DNA of 64,000 bases from an uncultured Croceicoccus sp. (GCF_947496385.1 NZ_CANMCP010000001.1:1-64000); one strand, 5' to 3'; positions 25,572 through 34,764 are shown, counted from the stretch's first letter. Made by a program: numbers and translations. Notes: generated by a model not told the origin, from the letters alone.

Positions 25572-26063
25572 ATGACCAACATGGCGCTCTTTGCCGAACA
25601 ACAGGTTCGCGCCGACCTCGCCCGGCTGCTTTTGGCGGCCGTCGAAGCCAGCGGTCGTGCCCGCTGCGACATCGCGCGCGACGCGCAGATCCATAAGGAT
25701 GCCTTGCGCCGGGTCCTTGCAGGCGAGCGTTCGGCCAGCCTCGGCGAAGCCTTGCGCATTCTTGCCGCGAGCGGAGTTGCGCCGCACGCACACCTGCTCC
25801 TCTTCCTCGTCAGCAGCGGCGATCACGCGATTGCGTGGTTGCAATCGGACCTCGCGCAATTCTTCGAGGACTTTTCCGGGGAGCTGCCTTCAGCACTCGA
25901 GCGTGTCTTGGGCAACCAGGTTCATGACGTGAAGCCGCGTTGGGCCAAAGGCACCGCGCACCGGGTTGCGCGCTTGCTTTCCGACCACATCGATGAGCTT
26001 GAACGAAAGGATGCGCTACTCGGCGATGTCTTTGCCGGTGTCGAAGGAGGCCATCGTGGGTGA
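25572..26063 (+). CDS. Helix-turn-helix regulator (XRE-like), 163 aa
   Basis: The N-terminal half fits an XRE/lambda-repressor-type helix-turn-helix: RCDIARDAQIHKDALRRVLAGERSASLGEALRILAASG (split across about 29-66) has the usual small-residue turn and arginine-rich recognition helix. The C-terminal half is helical and not recognised. It is divergent from traA and directly followed by an AlpA-like gene, so it is a good candidate for control of transfer genes. ATG 25572 is preceded by AAGGA; an upstream ATG at 25452 is in frame but would cover the repeat region, so I did not use it. Confidence 0.7.
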   Translation: MTNMALFAEQQVRADLARLLLAAVEASGRARCDIARDAQIHKDALRRVLAGERSASLGEALRILAASGVAPHAHLLLFLVSSGDHAIAWLQSDLAQFFEDFSGELPSALERVLGNQVHDVKPRWAKGTAHRVARLLSDHIDELERKDALLGDVFAGVEGGHRG

Positions 26064-26271
26064 AGAGATCGACAAAGGAGCGACGGAAGCCCGCAGGGTC
26101 ACTCGCCTCATTCGTTTGCCGGAAGTGCAGCATCGTGTCGGGCTGGGCCGATCGACGATCTATCGCTGGATGGCCGAGGGCAAGTTTCCGAGACCAGTGC
26201 AACTCGGTGGATATGCCGTTGCGTGGGCCGAGCACGAGATCGAGAATTGGATCGATGACAGACTCGGATGA
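26056..26271 (+). CDS. AlpA-family transcriptional regulator (71 aa)
   Basis: This small winged-helix/MerR-like DNA-binding protein is of the AlpA/excisionase type: VTRLIRLPEVQHRVGLGRST, then IYRWMAEGKFPRPVQLG, then AWAEHEIENWI near the end. These motifs give a confident family call. The start is GTG 26056, set by a strong AAGGAGG at 26044-26050; the gene overlaps the previous stop by eight bases. AlpA-like proteins act as regulators or excision factors on mobile elements, which fits the place next to the tra operon. Confidence 0.87.
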   Translation: MGEEIDKGATEARRVTRLIRLPEVQHRVGLGRSTIYRWMAEGKFPRPVQLGGYAVAWAEHEIENWIDDRLG

Positions 26272-26453
26272 ACGCAATGGGGCCGGTAGCGTAAAGGCCG
26301 GATCCAAGCGGCGAAATATGAGAGCGGCGTCTCTGTACGACTTCGCCTGAACTTCATAGCGGCAGAAATGCCCATCCCAATTTCGGGAAAGATGAATAAA
26401 TCACTCGGAACTCAGCACCAGAGGCCGGCACGAGTGAAAGAGCGTTGCGCACA

Positions 26454-26488
26454 GAGTCGAGCCGGACCGTCAAGATCCGGCTCGACTC
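26454..26488 (-). terminator. Strong stem-loop after the DUF7282-like lipoprotein gene
   Basis: There is a perfect 13-bp inverted repeat, 26454-26466 and 26476-26488, with a 9-base loop, 12 bases beyond the stop of the minus-strand gene ending at 26500. No T-run follows, so it may act as a stem-loop barrier or partial terminator. The rest of 26272-26499 holds nothing I can support as a gene. Confidence 0.6.
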
Positions 26489-26499
26489 AGGATGGTGTC

Positions 26500-26970
26500 C
26501 TATTGAACCGAGAACTTGGCGACCACGGGATTTCCGTCCTTCATGACCGGCTTGTCATAGTCCGTTGTGCCTGGCCCGAACTGGTATACGCTCGGCTCGC
26601 CATCATCGACATGCAGCATCGCGATTAGTTCGTTGCCTTCGGGAGCATCGAGAAGATCGACTTTGACATCGCTGTTGTCGCCCTGCTTGACGTAGGTGTG
26701 TCCGATCGAAGCGGGGACAACAGGTTTGCCGTCCTGGACGCGGTGGATCACCACCCAACCGTTCTGGGCTGCAGAAACCGACTGGACCGTTACGGACGAA
26801 CCGGCAGGCTGGTCCTGAACGCTAAGTGCGTTGGCAGGCGCCGCGCTTGTCAACTCCGGTCCGGGGGATACCATGTCGTTCTGATCTGCCTTCTGCTCTT
26901 GTTGCGAACCGCATCCGGCGAGGGAGAGGGCAGTCATTGCAACTGCCGCGATGTTAAATGGTTTGAACAT
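26500..26970 (-). CDS. Lipoprotein with DUF7282-like domain
   Basis: The 156-aa product has a lipoprotein signal peptide with lipobox LAGC (about 17-20) and a low-complexity linker. A C-terminal beta-rich domain of about 95 residues follows the pattern VTVQSVSAAQNGWVVIH, DVKVDLL, LIAMLHVDDGEPSVYQF and DKPVMKDGNPVVAKF. This is the pattern I associate with DUF7282 domains, which have no known function. I used ATG 26970 because the signal peptide begins there; the frame is open further upstream. It follows the beta-propeller gene by 82 bases. Confidence 0.7.
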   Translation of the reverse strand: MFKPFNIAAVAMTALSLAGCGSQQEQKADQNDMVSPGPELTSAAPANALSVQDQPAGSSVTVQSVSAAQNGWVVIHRVQDGKPVVPASIGHTYVKQGDNSDVKVDLLDAPEGNELIAMLHVDDGEPSVYQFGPGTTDYDKPVMKDGNPVVAKFSVQ

Positions 26971-27052
26971 TGGTAGATACTCTTTCCTAATCCAGATTAG
27001 CCTAGCGGCTTTCTGGCATTTTCTAACGGTCCGACCTGTTATTTTGACACCT

Positions 27053-28480
27053 TCAATCCTGCTGAGTCTGCACGACAGTACCCGGCTGTCCGTCTGCCAT
27101 TTCACGGATCGCGAGATACCTCCGGGTTGCCGTTTCGTTGCCTCGAACTATCTGACGAATTGGTCCGGTGGTGTTGACAATCGCACCTCCAGCAGGATTG
27201 GCCTTGAACTTAGCAATCGCCTCGACTTCGCCCGTACCATCGGGATGACTGGCAAGAATGAGCTGATATTCCTGTCCGGGCTTCAATCCGGCGACGCCCG
27301 CTTCCAGAATCTGTACGAGCCCCTGGTCGAACAGCGCGATCGACGTCATGCCTGTGCCAGTAAGGTTGAGCCGCGTCAGGTTCCCGGCGTCACCTAGTGG
27401 CATGAGATTCGCTTTTCCATTGCCGCTCACGGCACCGGGGACGTAGGCAATCGCCTGGGGAGCGTGACCAGTGGGCCATGAGCCAACAACCCTCTGAGAT
27501 GCCGTATCGATGACGTCGACGCGGTTGTCGTTTTCTAGACCCACGTAGACGCGGCGACCATCTCCGGACGGCCAGACGCCGTGCGGCAATCGACCCACGG
27601 GAATTGTGGCGATCTGGCGAAAATCGTCCGTCCGGAACACCTTGACCTGGTTCAATCCGCCAATCGTCACATAGGCCATTAGACCGCGGTCGGTATTTGC
27701 GAAGTTGACGTGATTGCTGATTGCCCCGGTGTCGATCACCTTTATCGTATCGAAGGGCGGTTTCGCGTTTATCACGGCCACTTTGCCGATGTCTTTCAGA
27801 GTGTACCAGAGCTGTTTTCCATCGGGGCTCGCCGCAAGGTTTGGACAGAAAGGGCTGGGCTGCTCAAGTCGCGCAACCTCCTTATGTGAAGCCACGTCAT
27901 ATACGACGAGCTCGGGTGTAAAGGACGAACAAACGAAGCCGTATTTTCCATCGATGGAGAAGATCTGCATGCCTGGACCTTCAGGTGTATCGATCCGTTT
28001 TTTTACCTCGAAAGTCTTGGCATCGAGGACGGCGATGTGGCTTTCGCCGCGAACCGTGACCCAGACTTCTTTCCCGTCGCGCGTATAGAAAGCTTCATGC
28101 GGACTGCGTCCAAGATAGGTCGTATGCTTGACGGTATTGGTTGCCGTATCGATGAATGTCACCGAGTTCGATCCGACAGAAACCACCGCCAGCGTCTTTC
28201 CGTCGGGGGAAAATCCAAGGCCGTGGACGAGCAGCTGTCCCTTGTAGAGCGCGCCGAAATTGGCGGGCTGCAATTCACCCAGTTTGATGATCCCCAGCGT
28301 CTTGCCTTCGACGGGATCGATGACAGTGACGGTATTGGAGAACTGGTCGGCAGTATAGAGGCGATCCGCGCCGGTCTGAGCTTCACTCTCGCCCCACGGA
28401 ATTTGGGGTCGATCCTGGGCATTTGCAGAGGAGGCAAGGAGAGACGCTGTGCCGATCATGGCGGCGATGATTGTTTTCAC
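27053..28480 (-). CDS. Exported YVTN-type beta-propeller protein
   Basis: The 475-aa product has a signal peptide (MKTIIAAMIGTASLLASSANA). Repeats of about 40 residues each end in V(D/T)-type turns, for example LYTADQFSNTVTVID, LAVVSVGSNSVTFIDTAT, EVWVTVRGESHIAVLDAKT, VYVGLENDNRVDVIDTAS: the YVTN beta-propeller pattern. A non-propeller C-terminal domain (about 355-475) follows. Function unknown; such proteins are often near metal or redox genes. Start is GTG 28480, 22 bases after the DUF305 gene, so the three genes 26500-28871 probably form one unit. Confidence 0.82.
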   Translation of the reverse strand: MKTIIAAMIGTASLLASSANAQDRPQIPWGESEAQTGADRLYTADQFSNTVTVIDPVEGKTLGIIKLGELQPANFGALYKGQLLVHGLGFSPDGKTLAVVSVGSNSVTFIDTATNTVKHTTYLGRSPHEAFYTRDGKEVWVTVRGESHIAVLDAKTFEVKKRIDTPEGPGMQIFSIDGKYGFVCSSFTPELVVYDVASHKEVARLEQPSPFCPNLAASPDGKQLWYTLKDIGKVAVINAKPPFDTIKVIDTGAISNHVNFANTDRGLMAYVTIGGLNQVKVFRTDDFRQIATIPVGRLPHGVWPSGDGRRVYVGLENDNRVDVIDTASQRVVGSWPTGHAPQAIAYVPGAVSGNGKANLMPLGDAGNLTRLNLTGTGMTSIALFDQGLVQILEAGVAGLKPGQEYQLILASHPDGTGEVEAIAKFKANPAGGAIVNTTGPIRQIVRGNETATRRYLAIREMADGQPGTVVQTQQD

Positions 28481-28502
28481 GGATAGTACCCCTTCACTGG
28501 TT

Positions 28503-28871
28503 TCACGGGTTCGATTTTCGCTGCTGCGTCGGCACGGGATTGGATGGCGGCAGCGGATCGCCCACGGCCATTTTCATCACGTCGATTTCCTGGCGTTGCT
28601 CGATAATGATTTCCTGTGCGATGCGCTTGAGCACGGGGTCCTTGCCGTATTTCAGCTGAGCAACGGCCATCTCTATTGCACCCTGGTGATGCGGGACCAT
28701 CATCCGGACGAAATCACGATCGACATCTCCCGTTGGTTCAACGTGCATTTGCGCCATCATCCGAGACATCGCAGTGTCCATTTCGGAATAGAATGGACCA
28801 GGCGGTTGCGCATGCGGTCCTGCTGCCGAGAGAAGAAGTGCGGCCGGTACAATGGTATATCTCAGGGGCAT
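28503..28871 (-). CDS. DUF305 periplasmic protein
   Basis: The 122-aa product has a signal peptide ending HAQPP and the DUF305 core: FYSEMDTAMSRMMAQM, then DFVRMMVPHHQGAIEMA (His pair), then IIIEQRQEIDVMK. DUF305 proteins are ferritin-like, histidine-rich and commonly associated with copper and other metal resistance loci. ATG 28871 is chosen for the signal peptide; a longer frame reaching 28964 has no such start. Confidence 0.87.
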   Translation of the reverse strand: MPLRYTIVPAALLLSAAGPHAQPPGPFYSEMDTAMSRMMAQMHVEPTGDVDRDFVRMMVPHHQGAIEMAVAQLKYGKDPVLKRIAQEIIIEQRQEIDVMKMAVGDPLPPSNPVPTQQRKSNP

Positions 28872-28997
28872 GGTCTGTTGTCCTATCGAATATCTCAAGC
28901 TTTCGGCTTTACGATCGTTCCCCTTCCAGCGGTGTCCATTCGGAGCGTAGGGTTGCTCTCGCAACCATGACGGAGGTTCGGATATAAGCGTGGCCTT

Positions 28998-29483
28998 TCA
29001 CCCGGCCAGCGAGAGCCGCGCGATGATCCCGATCGTCATAGCCATCACCGCCATACACGCCGGCAGGAAGAGCATCTGCATGAGCGCCTGCTTCCCCGTG
29101 ATCAATTCGGTCAGGGTTTCAACCCGGCCCTCGAGGAATGCCCCGAACCCGCGCTGAGGTTCGGCAGGATCGACCGCGTCTGCGACCAGGATGCCACCGA
29201 TCACGAGAGCGAAGTAGACCAGCATAAGCACGGTAACCATGACCAGGACGAGCGCCGCTTCCGGACTGCGGGCGAAGAAAATCCAGAACCCGGAGAGCAT
29301 CGCGGCATACAATCCAACGAGCGACACGAGCGCACCGGGATGCACTCCGCGCATAGCTACGCCGGGAGCGGTTCTCTCGATCGCATCGTAGTTTCCCGCG
29401 GTATGAACCAGCGTCAGCATTGGGCGAGGTGCGGGCTGCAGTGGCTGGACTGCGAGCTCGACTTTATCAGGCAGGCTGGCCAT
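28998..29483 (-). CDS. Unknown membrane protein, 161 aa
   Basis: There is a soluble N-terminus of about 45 residues, then three hydrophobic segments (about 50-70 GALVSLVGLYAAMLSGFWIFF, 76-100 and 135-158). I do not recognise a family. The gene lies between the DUF305 gene and the divergent UDG-like gene. Confidence 0.55.
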   Translation of the reverse strand: MASLPDKVELAVQPLQPAPRPMLTLVHTAGNYDAIERTAPGVAMRGVHPGALVSLVGLYAAMLSGFWIFFARSPEAALVLVMVTVLMLVYFALVIGGILVADAVDPAEPQRGFGAFLEGRVETLTELITGKQALMQMLFLPACMAVMAMTIGIIARLSLAG

Positions 29484-29601
29484 CGTGATGTCTCCAATTC
29501 AACTCGTGCGGGATGCACGAACCGAACAAGGCAAAGATGGTGGACGGCCGATGATCGGTCCAACAGATCGTTCCAATTGTTCCAATCCGAAAGAATGATG
29601 A

Positions 29602-30189
29602 ATGGTCGCAGATATGAAACAGCGCGCGCGCCGACTGAGCGAACCTCACGTTGCACCCTTGGAGCAATGGCGCGAAACTGTCGCATCGGGCAGGGCGATG
29701 CCCCATTTCGACCCATTCGATGGCGGCGCGTGTGCCCGGCTGCTGATATTGCTGGAGACGCCGCGGGCAATGCGAGGTCAGAGAAGCTCGGCCCTCCGCT
29801 TCGTTTCGCGTGACAATCCCAGCGGCACGCAGCGCAATCTCTCGCGCTTTCTCGACGAAGCGGGCATCGCGCGGTCGCACATGCTGCTGTGGAATTGCGT
29901 ACCCTGGGTCGTTCACGAACCGGGCGCCATCAACCGCCGCTTGCGGCGGGCGGAAATCGCCGAGGGTCTGGATCTGCTTCCCGGTCTTCTTGCTATCCTG
30001 CCTCGAGTTCAGGTGGTCGTGCTCGCCGGGAAAGTGGCAAGTGAAGCCGGTGAGGTGATTGCCATTCAGCGCCCCGACGTTTCTATCCTTTACATGCCAC
30101 ACCCGAGCCCAGCTAACGTTTGCACATCGCCGCGCATCGGACAAAGCATCCGGACTGTGCTGTCAGATGCCGCTGCCAGATTGGAATGA
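29602..30189 (+). CDS. Uracil-DNA glycosylase-like protein
   Basis: The 195-aa product has the fold signature of the UDG superfamily: LLILLETPRAM (first strand with the active-site loop), DNPSGTQRNLSRFLDEAGI, NCVPWVV, a VVVLAGKVA strand, and C-terminal MPHPSPANV with the catalytic-type His. In classical UDGs the first loop holds a catalytic Asp or Glu; here a Glu in LLETP is the only candidate, so activity and substrate are uncertain. It could equally be a catalytically changed family member. The start ATG 29602 or ATG 29614 are both possible. Confidence 0.75.
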   Translation: MVADMKQRARRLSEPHVAPLEQWRETVASGRAMPHFDPFDGGACARLLILLETPRAMRGQRSSALRFVSRDNPSGTQRNLSRFLDEAGIARSHMLLWNCVPWVVHEPGAINRRLRRAEIAEGLDLLPGLLAILPRVQVVVLAGKVASEAGEVIAIQRPDVSILYMPHPSPANVCTSPRIGQSIRTVLSDAAARLE

Positions 30190-30239
30190 TCGCTATTCAC
30201 GTTTGGACGAACCGATCTTTGAGCAATTAGGGATCGGCG

Positions 30240-30869
30240 ATGTTTGTTATACCGATCCGAAAATCCGCAGCGGCGTTTGCGACACTTCTTCTGTTTACCG
30301 CAGGATGCGGCCAGGCAGAGCCCGCGCGCGATCCCGTATCCACTGCACGCCCACCCGTACCAGCAGCAGGCCCGGCAAAAGCTGCAACCGTCATCACGGT
30401 CTTTTCCGATTATCGGTGCGGCCATTGCCGCGCCTTTCACACCACATTGGAACACTATCGCCGCGACAATCCGGGAGTTCGGATCGTCTATCGGGACTGG
30501 CCGGTTCTGGGGCGGGAGTCAGTTGAAGCCGCGCGCTGGGCGATCGCGAGCAATTTCCAGGATCGACACGCAGATTTTAACGCGGCCCTCATGACAGCTC
30601 CCCAGCGTATGTCGCGCAGCGATCTCCAAGTGGCTGCCCGAACCGCCGACCTTGACCTGGACCGCCTCCATCAGGATCTGTTCGCCAAAGCATCGGATAT
30701 AGATGCAATCCTCCAGTCGAATGACGCGCTTGCGCGCTCTTACAGGCTGCAAGGCACGCCCGGCATCGTAATTGGCGACATCATCGTGCCTGGAGCGATC
30801 GACCGGGCCACTCTCGATCAGGTGATCGCGCGCGCTGGAAAGCAAAGCGCGCAACCCAATCAATCATAA
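30240..30869 (+). CDS. Thioredoxin/DsbA-type lipoprotein oxidoreductase
   Basis: The 209-aa product has a lipoprotein signal (FTAGC) and a DsbA-like thioredoxin domain with C60-GHC63 in FSDYRCGHCRAFH, VYRDWPVLGRES and the cis-proline loop QGTPGIVIGD. Such proteins form or shuffle disulfides in periplasmic proteins. It lies 78 bases before the LysR gene and may serve the sulfite or copper proteins downstream (inference). Confidence 0.87.
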   Translation: MFVIPIRKSAAAFATLLLFTAGCGQAEPARDPVSTARPPVPAAGPAKAATVITVFSDYRCGHCRAFHTTLEHYRRDNPGVRIVYRDWPVLGRESVEAARWAIASNFQDRHADFNAALMTAPQRMSRSDLQVAARTADLDLDRLHQDLFAKASDIDAILQSNDALARSYRLQGTPGIVIGDIIVPGAIDRATLDQVIARAGKQSAQPNQS

Positions 30870-30947
30870 ATGGCGATTGGAATGTTCATATCAAACTGTT
30901 GGAGTGATTGATCGAACGACGGTATCGATACCGGCAGGAGATCGAAC

Positions 30948-31820
30948 ATGACCCTTGAACAGTTACGGATATTCATCGGTGTGGCCGAGCGCGAGCATGT
31001 CACCAAGGCAGCACAGGACCTCAACGTCACCCAGTCGGCGGCGTCAGGGGCCATTGCGACGCTCGAGGCGCGGCATGGCGTGCCGTTGTTCCACCGTGTC
31101 GGTCGCGGCATCCAGCTGACCGAGGCTGGCAGCGCATTTCTCGAAGAAGCGCGTGCGGTGGTCGGACGCGCCGCCCATGCCGAGATGATGCTTGCCGAGT
31201 TCGGCGGCCTTGAACGCGGGACCTTGCGCCTGGTCGCGAGCCAGACGATCGCCAGCTACTGGCTGCCGGGCAAGCTTGCCGCCTTCAACGCCATGTATCC
31301 GAAGATCGCCGTGGAGCTTGCTATCGACAACACCGAGGGAGCAGCGATGCAGGTGTTGAGCGGCGCGGCCGAACTCGGCTTCGTCGAGGGGACGATCGAC
31401 GATCCCGCGCTTGCCCATTGGGTGGTCGGGCATGACCCGATGGTCCTGGTGGGACGAGAGCGGGTGACCAACATCGACGATGCCTGGCTGCGCGAAGCCC
31501 GATGGATCGTGCGCGAGCAGGGATCGGGAACGCGGTCCACGTTCGAGGAGGTCCTGCAGGCGCGGCATATCGATCCGGCTCAGCTGGCGATCTCCATGAC
31601 GCTGCCATCGAACGAAGCGGTCCGCACCGCGGTCGAGGCAGGCGCCGGCGTTGCCGCGCTCTCGCGGCTGGTCGTTGGGCGAGCTCTCGGCAACGGCGAT
31701 CTTGTGGAACTGCCTTTCGACGTTCCCGACCGGCCCTTTCATGCGCTGCGGCACAAGGAACGTTATCGCACTCGCGCGGCCGACGCGCTGACCGATCTCA
31801 TCAAGGAGCAACGCCCGTGA
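30948..31820 (+). CDS. LysR-family transcriptional regulator
   Basis: The 290-aa product has an N-terminal winged helix-turn-helix (MTLEQLRIFIGVAEREHVTK, AAQDLNVTQSAASGAI) and a periplasmic-binding-like effector domain. GGLERGTLRLVASQTIASYW resembles the CysB/CbbR-type effector-domain start. Its stop overlaps the start of the exporter gene, so it belongs to that operon. The genes that follow suggest it senses sulfite or a sulfur metabolite, which is inference. Confidence 0.9.
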   Translation: MTLEQLRIFIGVAEREHVTKAAQDLNVTQSAASGAIATLEARHGVPLFHRVGRGIQLTEAGSAFLEEARAVVGRAAHAEMMLAEFGGLERGTLRLVASQTIASYWLPGKLAAFNAMYPKIAVELAIDNTEGAAMQVLSGAAELGFVEGTIDDPALAHWVVGHDPMVLVGRERVTNIDDAWLREARWIVREQGSGTRSTFEEVLQARHIDPAQLAISMTLPSNEAVRTAVEAGAGVAALSRLVVGRALGNGDLVELPFDVPDRPFHALRHKERYRTRAADALTDLIKEQRP

Positions 31821-32968
31821 CCAACGACCTCAAGGGCATTCTTCGCGGCCAGCGCCCGCTGGCACATCTCGATCATCCCCGCGAGATGATCCGGCAGTTC
31901 ACGCCGAACTGGTTCGCCGCGACCATGGGAACCGGCATCCTTGCGCTGGCACTGCCGCAGATCCCCGGCATGGGACATATTCTGACGCCCGTCGGCGAAG
32001 CACTGTGGTTTTTCAACATCGCATTGTTCGCTTTGTTTACCGTCCTCTATACAGCACGGTGGTTGATGTTCGGGCACGAAGCGCGGCGCATCTTCGGCCA
32101 CAACACCGTCTCGATGTTCATCGGGACCATTCCGATGGGCCTGGCGACCATCATCAATGGCTGTCTCGCTTTCGGCATTGCACGCTTCGGCGACGCAATC
32201 GTGCCGGTGGCGCATGTCCTGTGGTGGATCGATGTCGCAATGTCGCTCGCGTGCGGCGTGCTCATACCGTATTTTATGTTCACTCGGCACCAGCACAGCC
32301 TCGATGCCATGACCGCCGTCTGGCTCCTGCCGGTCGTGGCGGCAGAAGTCGCGGGGGCGAGCGGCGGCCTGCTCGCGCCGCATCTCGCCGATCCGCAGGC
32401 GCAGCTAATCGTTCTGGCCACATCGTACGTGCTGTGGGCATATTCGGTGCCGGTCGCCTTCGGAATCCTCGCAATCCTGATCCTGCGGATGGCGCTGCAC
32501 AAGCTGCCTCATGAGGGCATGGCTGCATCATCCTGGTTGGCACTCGGCCCGATCGGCACCGGCGCACTCGGAATGCTCGTCCTTGGCGGCGACGCACCGC
32601 AGATCATGGCACAGCACGGGCTGGGCGCGGTTGGTGAAACGGCCCAGGGCATCGGCGTGATCGCGGGGCTGACACTTTGGGGCTTCGGTCTGTGGTGGCT
32701 GCTCCTCGCAACGCTCATTACCATTCGCTACTGGCGTGCCGGGGTGCCGTTCAATCTGGGCTGGTGGGGCTACACGTTTCCGCTCGGTGTTTACACGGTA
32801 GCGACCTTCCGCCTCGGCACCACCTTGAACCTTGTCTTCTTCGACGTCGCGGGAACGGTGCTCACGATTGCACTTGGAGCCATGTGGTTGCTGGTCGGCG
32901 CGAAGACCGTCGCCGGTGCCTGGCGCGGAAACCTGTTCGTGTCACCCTGCATCGCTGCCACCAATTGA
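31817..32968 (+). CDS. TDT-family exporter (TehA/SSU1-like), likely sulfite efflux
   Basis: The 383-aa product has ten hydrophobic segments and begins MIRQFTPNWFAATMGTGILALALPQI, typical of the TDT (tellurite-resistance/dicarboxylate transporter) family, which includes fungal SSU1 sulfite pumps. The following gene encodes a sulfite dehydrogenase, so sulfite export is the likeliest role. It starts at GTG 31817 overlapping the lysR stop (GTGA). TehA-type anion channel function cannot be excluded from the sequence. Confidence 0.85.
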   Translation: MTNDLKGILRGQRPLAHLDHPREMIRQFTPNWFAATMGTGILALALPQIPGMGHILTPVGEALWFFNIALFALFTVLYTARWLMFGHEARRIFGHNTVSMFIGTIPMGLATIINGCLAFGIARFGDAIVPVAHVLWWIDVAMSLACGVLIPYFMFTRHQHSLDAMTAVWLLPVVAAEVAGASGGLLAPHLADPQAQLIVLATSYVLWAYSVPVAFGILAILILRMALHKLPHEGMAASSWLALGPIGTGALGMLVLGGDAPQIMAQHGLGAVGETAQGIGVIAGLTLWGFGLWWLLLATLITIRYWRAGVPFNLGWWGYTFPLGVYTVATFRLGTTLNLVFFDVAGTVLTIALGAMWLLVGAKTVAGAWRGNLFVSPCIAATN

Positions 32969-33057
32969 TCAGGCTTCTGGATCGGTTGGGTCAAACCGAT
33001 CGCTTGCAGATCACGGATGTCATAGCGCAAGTAATAAGCCGGGTTGGAGAGAGTTAA

Positions 33058-34296
33058 ATGAAGTCACTGGACGGCGAGCTAGCCACTGAAACGAGCCGGA
33101 GAAGATTTCTCGCGCAGGCAGTTCTGGGCACAGCAGGTTTCGCGGCAGCTCCTGCGCTCGCGCAACAATTGGTGGACCTGCACTTACCGGGAGGTAATTC
33201 GGACAGACCGGTGACCGACGCCTTTCCGGGTAAGGGCCGGATGATCCTTCAGCGGATCCATCCCCCGCTGCTCGAAACGCCCATGGAGGTGTTCGACAAG
33301 TCTGTTTTCACGCCCAACGACCAGTTCTACGTGCGCTGGCACTGGGCCGATATCCCCACGTCGATCAATGTCGACTCATTTCGCCTCGAGGTGTCCGGGC
33401 ACGTCGATAAGCCGATTTCGATCAGTCTTGATCGGCTTCTGAGCTTGCCGCGGATCGAGTATGCCGCGGTCAACCAGTGCTCGGGAAACAGCCGGGGCCT
33501 GTTTGTGCCTCGCGTGCCGGGCGCCCAGTGGGGCAACGGGGCGATGGGGAACGCCAAGTGGCTCGGTGTCAGCCTGCGTTCCGTGCTCGACCTGGCCGGG
33601 GTCAGGCCCGGGGCGGCGCAGGTGCGGTTCGGCGGGCTCGACCAGCCGGTGGTTCCCGATGGTCCGGACTATTTCAAATCGCTCGCGATCGATCACGCCC
33701 GTGACGGAGAGGTCATGATCGCCTTCGGGATGAACGGAGAGCAACTCCCACTGCTCAATGGCTTTCCCTGCCGTCTGATAGTGCCCGGATGGTACTCGAC
33801 CTATTGGGTGAAGATGCTCAGTTCCATCGAGGTCCTGCCGGGACCCGACGACAAATACTGGATGGCGAAGGCGTACAAGATACCCGACACACCCCGTGCC
33901 GATGTCAAGCCTGGTGCTACAGGCTACAAGACCGTGCCCATCAATAAAATGGTGCCACGTTCCTGGGTAACCAGCCTCGGCGATGGCCAGGCCATTGCCT
34001 ATGAACCGACTATTCCTCTGGGCGGAATTGCCATGGGAGGAGATTGCGGTGTTGCGAGAGTGGCGGTTTCTGCCGACGGTGGGCGAAGCTGGTATCAGAC
34101 ACAGCTCGGACCCGACGAAGGCAAGTACAGCTTCCGCCGATGGGACGCGAGAGTTCCGCTCCCCGGACCCGGGTCCGTCAAACTGATGTCGCGTTGCTGG
34201 AATACCGACGGTGTTTCCCAGCCGATGCAGCCAATCTGGAATTCGGGTGGCTACATGCGCGGCAATATCGAAATCACCACGATCGTAGCGTCGTAA
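33058..34296 (+). CDS. Sulfite dehydrogenase molybdoprotein (SorA/SoxC-like)
   Basis: The 412-aa product has a twin-arginine signal (SRRRFLAQ, then a hydrophobic stretch ending ALAQQ). A sulfite-oxidase-type Mo-cofactor domain follows with the molybdenum ligand C141 in AAVNQCSGNSRG, FIVPGWYSTYWVKML-like features, and a C-terminal dimerisation (Mo-co dimer) domain from about 290 (GVARVAVSADGGRSWYQTQLG). It oxidises sulfite to sulfate in the periplasm, giving electrons to a c-type cytochrome, which is encoded next. GGAG lies just upstream of ATG 33058. Confidence 0.92.
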   Translation: MKSLDGELATETSRRRFLAQAVLGTAGFAAAPALAQQLVDLHLPGGNSDRPVTDAFPGKGRMILQRIHPPLLETPMEVFDKSVFTPNDQFYVRWHWADIPTSINVDSFRLEVSGHVDKPISISLDRLLSLPRIEYAAVNQCSGNSRGLFVPRVPGAQWGNGAMGNAKWLGVSLRSVLDLAGVRPGAAQVRFGGLDQPVVPDGPDYFKSLAIDHARDGEVMIAFGMNGEQLPLLNGFPCRLIVPGWYSTYWVKMLSSIEVLPGPDDKYWMAKAYKIPDTPRADVKPGATGYKTVPINKMVPRSWVTSLGDGQAIAYEPTIPLGGIAMGGDCGVARVAVSADGGRSWYQTQLGPDEGKYSFRRWDARVPLPGPGSVKLMSRCWNTDGVSQPMQPIWNSGGYMRGNIEITTIVAS

Positions 34297-34308
34297 GAGG
34301 AAAGAGCC

Positions 34309-34764
34309 ATGAAAGCCCCTCCGATCGGAACGCTCGCATTTGGTGCAGTAGGTGTAACGGCCATTGCTCTGATAATCATCGGACCGCCTGGCGCGCGACC
34401 AACCAAGCTTCGTGAACCCACGTCCGAGACTGTGCCGCAAGCATCGAGTGTTTCCGTGGCAGGGTTCACACTTACTTCTGAATCGATCGATCTGCCATTC
34501 GATGAGCAACAATATCCCGAAGGAGCAAATGCAGATGTTATCAACGCCAATTGCACGTCGTGCCATTCGGCGAGCATGGCACTGACACAACCGCCGCTGT
34601 CAAAAGACAAGTGGCGCGAGATCGTGATCAAAATGCGCGATGTCTACAAGGCACCTGTCGGCGAGCAGAGCATTCCCGCGATAGTGGATTACCTTTCAAC
34701 AATGCCCGGCCAAGCAAACTCAGCCGAACCTGGCATTGAACGGTCAGCGCAAGATAAATCTTAG
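34309..34764 (+). CDS. Small c-type cytochrome, partner of the sulfite dehydrogenase (SorB/SoxD-like)
   Basis: The 151-aa product has an N-terminal membrane/signal segment, and a single haem-binding motif C82-TSC-H86 (VINANCTSCHSASMALTQPP). The following segment KWREIVIKMRDVYKAP has the Met that usually supplies the distal ligand. The gene follows the molybdoprotein by 12 bases, matching SorAB and SoxCD pairs. Function: electron acceptor for sulfite oxidation. Confidence 0.9.
   Translation: MKAPPIGTLAFGAVGVTAIALIIIGPPGARPTKLREPTSETVPQASSVSVAGFTLTSESIDLPFDEQQYPEGANADVINANCTSCHSASMALTQPPLSKDKWREIVIKMRDVYKAPVGEQSIPAIVDYLSTMPGQANSAEPGIERSAQDKS

Noticed and set aside
26368-26628. 86-aa plus-strand ORF after the AlpA gene
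   Set aside because: Crosses the stem-loop and runs antisense into the lipoprotein gene; no ribosome-binding site or recognisable domain.
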